Shown: positions 59,202 to 64,000 of the stretch, one piece after another
Numbering within the stretch: the first letter of the stretch is position 1
Layout of the letters: every line of letters starts with the position of its first letter
DNA from: Pedobacter psychrotolerans
GTDB taxonomy: Bacteria; Bacteroidota; Bacteroidia; Sphingobacteriales; Sphingobacteriaceae
Direction of reading: 5' to 3'
Assembly: GCF_004340665.1 (NCBI RefSeq)
Contig: NZ_SLWO01000003.1
Span: 620,001-684,000 of the forward strand
DNA length: 64,000 nucleotides
The notes under the pieces: generated by a model
Seen by the model: only the letters and a program-made list of their open reading frames with translations
Told to the model about the DNA's origin: nothing
Databases searched by the model: none
Position numbers and translations under genes: made by a program

Positions 59202-59852
59202 TCACTGTTTTAGTGTGTTATAGAAATTAAATATCCTGATCAGATCATCTTCTTGTTTTGGATTTAGCTGCTCATTTTTAATGAATTTCATTACCTGGTT
59301 TTTGTTGTCTGCCAAAACTGCATTTATACTTTTAATGGAAGGGATAAAGTTTTTAATTATTCCATCCTGATTTGTAAAGTATACCTGGTGCTGAACATTT
59401 TTAGTCCCTGTCTTTTTTGTATACCAATCTTGATTTTCTTCTTTTCTAACGGTGTATTTTTTCAATAACGCTATTTTGCCGTCAGCAATAATTTTGTAAA
59501 AGCCAGTTGCGTTTTCTGAATTTAATTTAAAAAATACGTTTTCCTTCCCTAGCGAATCTACCAAAGTAAATGACTGTACCGAATCCTGAATCGCATAAAT
59601 CTGATCATTTTCTGCGTATTCCAGTTGCTGCGTTTCTAAGTTGTATTTCAGGTTATTTATGGTGAATTCTTTCTGGCTAGCTGTTTTTATTTTACCGCTG
59701 GTATATCTTTCATTGAAATAGGGGCTTCCCTGAACCGAAGTTTTAACAACTGATTTTAAAAGTGGTTTCGCACTGGGCCCTACGGTTACATTTTGTGCAA
59801 AAGAATAGTATGCGGCTAGCGCGAACAAAAAACAAAGAATAAATTTTTTCAT
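59202..59852 (-). CDS. Secreted protein of unknown function
   Basis: This 216-residue protein has a signal peptide (about 1-19, ending YYSFA before QNVTVG). The mature sequence is rich in beta-forming stretches: INNLKYNLETQQLEYAEND, IYAIQDSVQSFTLVDSLGK and KIIADGKIALLKKYTV, followed by a helical C-terminal stretch IKSINAVLADNKNQVMKF. Related proteins are common in Bacteroidota as uncharacterised periplasmic or surface proteins. It is divergent from the SusC-like gene, with a 267-base gap, and may be coregulated, but no direct sign is present. Confidence 0.68.
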   Translation of the reverse strand: MKKFILCFLFALAAYYSFAQNVTVGPSAKPLLKSVVKTSVQGSPYFNERYTSGKIKTASQKEFTINNLKYNLETQQLEYAENDQIYAIQDSVQSFTLVDSLGKENVFFKLNSENATGFYKIIADGKIALLKKYTVRKEENQDWYTKKTGTKNVQHQVYFTNQDGIIKNFIPSIKSINAVLADNKNQVMKFIKNEQLNPKQEDDLIRIFNFYNTLKQ

Positions 59853-60119
59853 ATGTAGTTTTTGGATTTAAATGCACCTTTCGTTTAGTTTCTTCTGTCT
59901 GAACGTGTTTCTAAAATCAAAATTAAAACAAACAGAAATTAAAGCTAAAATAAGTGGTTTTTAGTGTGTGTTTTGTGGTTAAATATCAAATTGCTAAAAC
60001 ATTTTAGTGATATTTTAAATGCAATTTAAATTATTTTAAAGATAAGTGTTAATTATTTTGATTTAATGGAAGAAAAAACTGTAATTCGGGGATTATTAAC
60101 TAAAACAAACTAAAGAACA

Positions 60120-63100
60120 ATGAAAAAACTCGTACTGTGTTTATTCATATTTTTATTTTATGGCATTATACAAGCAGATGCACAAAGTAGAAATATAACC
60201 GGGAAAGTGGTTGCATCTAATGATGGACTGCCTCTCCCAGGAGTTAGTGTCCGTGTGAAGGATTCTAAGAAAGCCGCTTCGACCGGATCGGATGGAAAGT
60301 TTACCATTAACGTTAACCCAAACGAAGTGTTACAATTTACCTATATCGGGTTTGTAGCCAAAGAAATTTCAGTGGGTTCAGAATCAAATGTTAACATTAG
60401 CCTTGAACCAGATTCCAAGAGTTTAAGCGAGGTTACGATTTCTACCGCTTTGGGTATTAAACGTAAGCCAAAAGAAATTGGTTATGCCACCCAACAGGTA
60501 ACAGGTAAATCCTTAACCTCAAGCAAGCCAACAAACCTTGCAACCGGTTTATCAGGTAAGGTAGCCGGGTTACAGATTAATCAGGCAAACAATCAAATCG
60601 ATGCTGGTGATCAGGTAAGAGTAGTGTTGCGGGGAAACCGATCTTTTACCGGAAACAATCAGGCACTTTTGGTATTGGATGGGATCATTGTGCCGTTAAG
60701 TCAGTTGAACTCAATTAACCCGAATGATATTGATAATGTGAATATTCTAAAAGGTGCAAATGCTGCAGCACTTTATGGATCAGACGCTTCCAACGGTGTA
60801 ATTATTGTAAGTACAAAACGGGGATCTTCTGACGGCGGCAGCATCAGTTATACTAATACCACTTTACTAAATCGTTTAAGTTATTTCCCTAAAGAGCAAA
60901 CCGAATTTGGTGGTGGTACAACTCAGGATGATTTTGGATTTGGATTATATACGCCTTTTGAAAATCAAACCTTCGGCGAACGTTTTGATGGAAGTATCAG
61001 GCCATTGGGGCGCATATTGGAAGATGGTACCTATCAAATGGTTCCTTATACTTACAAAGAAGGAGAAAAGGAAAGTTTTTTTGAAACCGGTATCGATGAA
61101 CAAAACGATCTTACCTATTCAGGAGGGAGTGAGAATGGTACCACCTATATTAACCTGCAACGCGTAAATAGCAAGGGATATGTACCAGGTGATAAATCAA
61201 ACAGAACAGCGATCCGTATTAACGGTACACGCAAACTTGATAAATTCTTTGCTGATTATTCATTTAACTACACACAAAGGAACTATGATAAAAGTACCAA
61301 TCAAGTGTATAACAATGTAATCAATACGCCAGGTAATGTTCCTTTAACTGAATATAGCGATGTAACATCGAAATATGGTAACCCTAACGATTACTATAAT
61401 GATTATTACAGCAGCCCTTATTTCGGCCTGCAGCAAAACCGTAATAATGAGCGCAGAGACGATTTATTAGGAAATCTATCTTTTACTTATAAGCCAGTTG
61501 ATTGGGTAAGTTTAATGGCAAGGGGTGGTTTTAGTAGTAAAAATACCCAGGGTAAAAACAAAAACTATGCTTACACCTATTCGGATTTTGCTCATGACTC
61601 TGGTAAAGCAGCTGCGGCTACGCAATACACCAGATCATCAGTAGGCGATTATAATGAATTTGAAAGCAGATATACAGGAGATTTTCTTGCTACTGCCACT
61701 AAAACGTTTAATCAATTTAAATTTACGCTTATTGGTGGTGCACAGGTGATACAAAAAAACTATAAATACATGTCTCAATCGGGCTCAAATTTAGTGGTTG
61801 ATAATCTGTTTAACATTAATAACCGTACAGGTGAAATAGTAGGTTCAGAAACTGAGCGTAACTCTCGTCAATTGGGTGTGTTTGGAGATATCACAGCCAC
61901 ATACAATGATTACTTAACCATCCACATCTCCGGAAGAAATGACTGGGATTCGAGATTGGCCAAAAGCAACCGATCTTTCTTTTATCCTGCGATTGATGCA
62001 GCATTAACGCTTACCGATGCCATTCCGGCATTAAAAGAAAGTAAGGTCATCAGTAATTTAAAAATCCGTGGGGGGATTTCAAAAGTATATGCAGTGCAGA
62101 TTGATCCTTATAAATTGGTTTCAACAATAAATCCGGCAGGTAACTTTCCTTATGGCAGTACCGCAGGTTACTCAATTGATAACGTTGTATACGATCCAAA
62201 CCTAAAACCTGAGCAAACCATTTCAAAAGAAATTGGCTTTGACATTGGTTTCCTGAATAATCGCATCACATTAGAAACTTCTGCTTATTTGCAAAATACC
62301 AAAGACCAGGAAATTATCAACGGGATAGATTTATCAGGCACAACAGGCTATACCAGTGCCATTATCAACACGGGTGAAGGTGAAAACAAAGGAATTGAGT
62401 TTAGCTTGAACGCCGCACCGGTAATTGGTTTATCAAATGGATTTAGATGGAATGTAGGGATAAATTATTCTTACAATACCAATAAAGTACTGTCATTATA
62501 TCAGGGACAGAATCAATTGGGTATTGGCGATAATAACTATATTGTTGTGGGACAGAGTTTCCCTTCGTTACAAGTGAGCACTTATCAAACAGATCCAGAT
62601 GGCCGTGTTATTGTAGATGCAAATACCGGATTACCACTTTCTAACCCGATTAATAAAGATTTCGGACAAACCAATCCAAGTCATGTTTTAGGAGTTAACA
62701 CCAGTTTCACCTTTAAAAACTTCACTTTATCTGGTGTAGCTGAATACCGGAGTGGTAATGTTTTTTACAATAGTTTCGCCAGCACACTTGATTTTGCAGG
62801 GATTAGTTATACTTCTGCTCAGGCCGGACGTGAGCGTTTTATTTATCCTAATTCAGTTATCCAAACTTCACCAGGTGTATTTGTGCCAAACACCAACACC
62901 ACTACCATAAATGGAAATGGTTCATTTTGGGCTGATGGTATTCGTACCAATACCGCTTCTAACTACGTGATGAGTGCTGCATTCTGGAAAATCAGAGAGT
63001 TATCCCTTGCCTATCAGGTGCCAGCACAATGGCTACAAAGCAGAGCTAAATTCATTAAAAATGCAAGCATTGCACTGATTGGAAGAAACCTTTTTATGTT

Positions 63101-63230
63101 CAGACCAAGCGATAATATATACACCGACCCGGAAATTAACGTAGGAACCGGAAATGCACAGGGTGTGAACAACCTAAATCAAACACCACCTACTCGCATT
63201 TATGGTTTCACTGCAACCATTGGCTTTTAA
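60120..63230 (+). CDS. SusC/RagA-family TonB-dependent outer membrane transporter
   Basis: This 1036-residue outer membrane protein imports oligomers together with its SusD-like lipoprotein. In order are a signal peptide (1-22, ending QADAQ), a carboxypeptidase-like regulatory domain (ITGKVVASNDGLPLPGVSVRV), a TonB-dependent plug (about 115-230; GLSGKVAGLQIN, ANAAALYGSDASNGVIIVST), and a large beta-barrel with the C-terminal strand ending in Phe (YGFTATIGF). The SNGVIIVSTKRG motif is diagnostic of SusC. The substrate cannot be read from this gene alone, and no glycoside hydrolase is in the window. It is cotranscribed with a SusD-like gene 17 bases downstream. Confidence 0.95.
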   Translation: MKKLVLCLFIFLFYGIIQADAQSRNITGKVVASNDGLPLPGVSVRVKDSKKAASTGSDGKFTINVNPNEVLQFTYIGFVAKEISVGSESNVNISLEPDSKSLSEVTISTALGIKRKPKEIGYATQQVTGKSLTSSKPTNLATGLSGKVAGLQINQANNQIDAGDQVRVVLRGNRSFTGNNQALLVLDGIIVPLSQLNSINPNDIDNVNILKGANAAALYGSDASNGVIIVSTKRGSSDGGSISYTNTTLLNRLSYFPKEQTEFGGGTTQDDFGFGLYTPFENQTFGERFDGSIRPLGRILEDGTYQMVPYTYKEGEKESFFETGIDEQNDLTYSGGSENGTTYINLQRVNSKGYVPGDKSNRTAIRINGTRKLDKFFADYSFNYTQRNYDKSTNQVYNNVINTPGNVPLTEYSDVTSKYGNPNDYYNDYYSSPYFGLQQNRNNERRDDLLGNLSFTYKPVDWVSLMARGGFSSKNTQGKNKNYAYTYSDFAHDSGKAAAATQYTRSSVGDYNEFESRYTGDFLATATKTFNQFKFTLIGGAQVIQKNYKYMSQSGSNLVVDNLFNINNRTGEIVGSETERNSRQLGVFGDITATYNDYLTIHISGRNDWDSRLAKSNRSFFYPAIDAALTLTDAIPALKESKVISNLKIRGGISKVYAVQIDPYKLVSTINPAGNFPYGSTAGYSIDNVVYDPNLKPEQTISKEIGFDIGFLNNRITLETSAYLQNTKDQEIINGIDLSGTTGYTSAIINTGEGENKGIEFSLNAAPVIGLSNGFRWNVGINYSYNTNKVLSLYQGQNQLGIGDNNYIVVGQSFPSLQVSTYQTDPDGRVIVDANTGLPLSNPINKDFGQTNPSHVLGVNTSFTFKNFTLSGVAEYRSGNVFYNSFASTLDFAGISYTSAQAGRERFIYPNSVIQTSPGVFVPNTNTTTINGNGSFWADGIRTNTASNYVMSAAFWKIRELSLAYQVPAQWLQSRAKFIKNASIALIGRNLFMFRPSDNIYTDPEINVGTGNAQGVNNLNQTPPTRIYGFTATIGF

Positions 63231-63247
63231 CTATTAATGAATAAAAC

Positions 63248-64000
63248 ATGAAAAAGAAATTAATATATGTGTTTACGGTATCCGCAATATTATTGTTTGG
63301 TGCCTGTAAAAAAGGTTTTTTAGATATTAACGATAACCCCAATAATGCTACAGTGGTAAAACCAGCATTGGTTTTAACCGGAGCCTTAAACAATACGGCA
63401 GCGTACACCACAGGTGGATCTATTTTCTACAGTTTTGCAGCCTTGTGGATGAACTACTGGATGACACCCGGTGGTGTTTCGGGTTGGTATGAAGAACGCT
63501 CTTATAACTTTACCACCAACTGGAGTGGCTCTACTACACTTTGGGCTAATCTTTATGATAATTTAAATGATTATGCTTATTTGGAAACGCAAAGTAAAGC
63601 TTCTGGTCAAAACTTTTTTATAGCGGTTGCCAAAACCATGAAAGCCTGGGACTATCAGTACCTGGTAGATTTTTATGGTAATGTGCCTTATACTCAGGCA
63701 TCAAAATCGGTGGTTTTCCTGAATCCAAAATATGATAAAGCACAGGATATTTATGAAGATTTAGCTAAACAGCTTGATACTGCAGCTAATTTATTTAAAA
63801 CGGCAACAGTTAGTCCTGCCGATGCTGGTGCCGATATATATGCAAAAGGAGATGTTCAAAAGTGGGGTAAATTTGCCAATACTTTAAAGCTGAGAATTCT
63901 TTTGCGTCAGTCTGAAATGCCAGGCAGAGCACAATACATTAAAGATGAAATTGCTAAAATCACTGCTAATGGATTTGGTTACATTGGAACTGGTGAAGGA
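63248..64000 (+). CDS. SusD/RagB-family lipoprotein, N-terminal part
   Basis: The frame is open for 251 codons to the window edge, so the C-terminus is missing. A lipoprotein signal ends LLFGACKKGF (Cys20), then LDINDNPNNATVVKPALVLTGAL, SIFYSFAALWMNYWMTPGGVSG and LYDNLNDYAYLETQSKASGQ, FFIAVAKTMKAWDYQYLVDFYGNVPYTQA partly shown. These match the SusD-like group that pairs with SusC. The YLVDFYGNVPYT stretch is a hallmark of the fold. It would sit on the cell surface as a lid over the SusC barrel and bind the incoming nutrient. Confidence 0.92.
   Translation, partial: MKKKLIYVFTVSAILLFGACKKGFLDINDNPNNATVVKPALVLTGALNNTAAYTTGGSIFYSFAALWMNYWMTPGGVSGWYEERSYNFTTNWSGSTTLWANLYDNLNDYAYLETQSKASGQNFFIAVAKTMKAWDYQYLVDFYGNVPYTQASKSVVFLNPKYDKAQDIYEDLAKQLDTAANLFKTATVSPADAGADIYAKGDVQKWGKFANTLKLRILLRQSEMPGRAQYIKDEIAKITANGFGYIGTGEG

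Overview
The window is a low-GC stretch of a Bacteroidota chromosome, most likely Sphingobacteriaceae and Pedobacter-like. The evidence is a SusC/SusD pair, a GldD gliding lipoprotein, many Bacteroidota-type -7 boxes (TAnnTTTG) in front of genes, many short lipoprotein signal peptides, and few Shine-Dalgarno sequences. I saw no rRNA, tRNA, CRISPR array, transposase or phage gene. The species assignment is inference.

Layout. 1-3.1 kb: end of a surface polysaccharide locus (CapD/WbpM-type nucleotide-sugar dehydratase, Wzi/RemB-type outer membrane barrel, methyltransferase). 3.7-9.3 kb: fumarase, small envelope proteins, S1/P1 nuclease, low-molecular-weight tyrosine phosphatase, ThuA-like protein, PA2169-type four-helix protein. 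9.4-14.2 kb: a cyanophycin cluster, with cphA divergent from cphB and an isoaspartyl peptidase, so one locus can make and break down the Asp/Arg storage polymer. 14.2-25.1 kb: TPR protein, tail-specific protease, SDR plus AraC regulator, SPFH protein, M13 peptidase, a pair of tiny membrane proteins, CapA-like protein and NlpC/P60 hydrolase. 25.7-28.5 kb: pyruvate dehydrogenase E1 alpha and E2, with no E1 beta here. 28.6-38.2 kb: DUF885 protein, cupin, beta-lactamase-like hydrolase, YbaB, UPF0173 hydrolase, a repetitive Lys-rich secreted protein, and DNA polymerase I. 38.2-47.7 kb: DNA and RNA maintenance genes (tag, an alkyltransferase-like protein, trmB, tadA, csaA-like), GDP-fucose synthase, OxyR and superoxide dismutase.

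47.8-52.6 kb: a xylose operon (xylulokinase, xylose isomerase, Na+/sugar symporter). A LacI-type palindrome overlaps its predicted promoter and the operon ends in a strong terminator. 52.8-58.9 kb: a minus-strand group with a LolC/E-like permease, metallo-hydrolase, gldD, aroE, phosphosulfolactate synthase and a TPR protein. 60.1 kb to the end: a SusC/SusD uptake pair, with SusD cut by the window edge.

Intergenic DNA is rich in dispersed short repeats, including a tandem array at 44.5-45.0 kb. Several TAnnTTTG boxes lie so close to start codons that leaderless transcripts are likely (aroE, tadA, one TPR gene). Boxes also settle ambiguous starts for trmB, pdhA, xylB and aroE. No unmistakably new multi-gene system was seen. 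The best leads are the cyanophycin locus, the alkyltransferase-like protein with Ala in place of the catalytic Cys, the bacterial phosphosulfolactate synthase, and a possible attenuator in front of the tail-specific protease.
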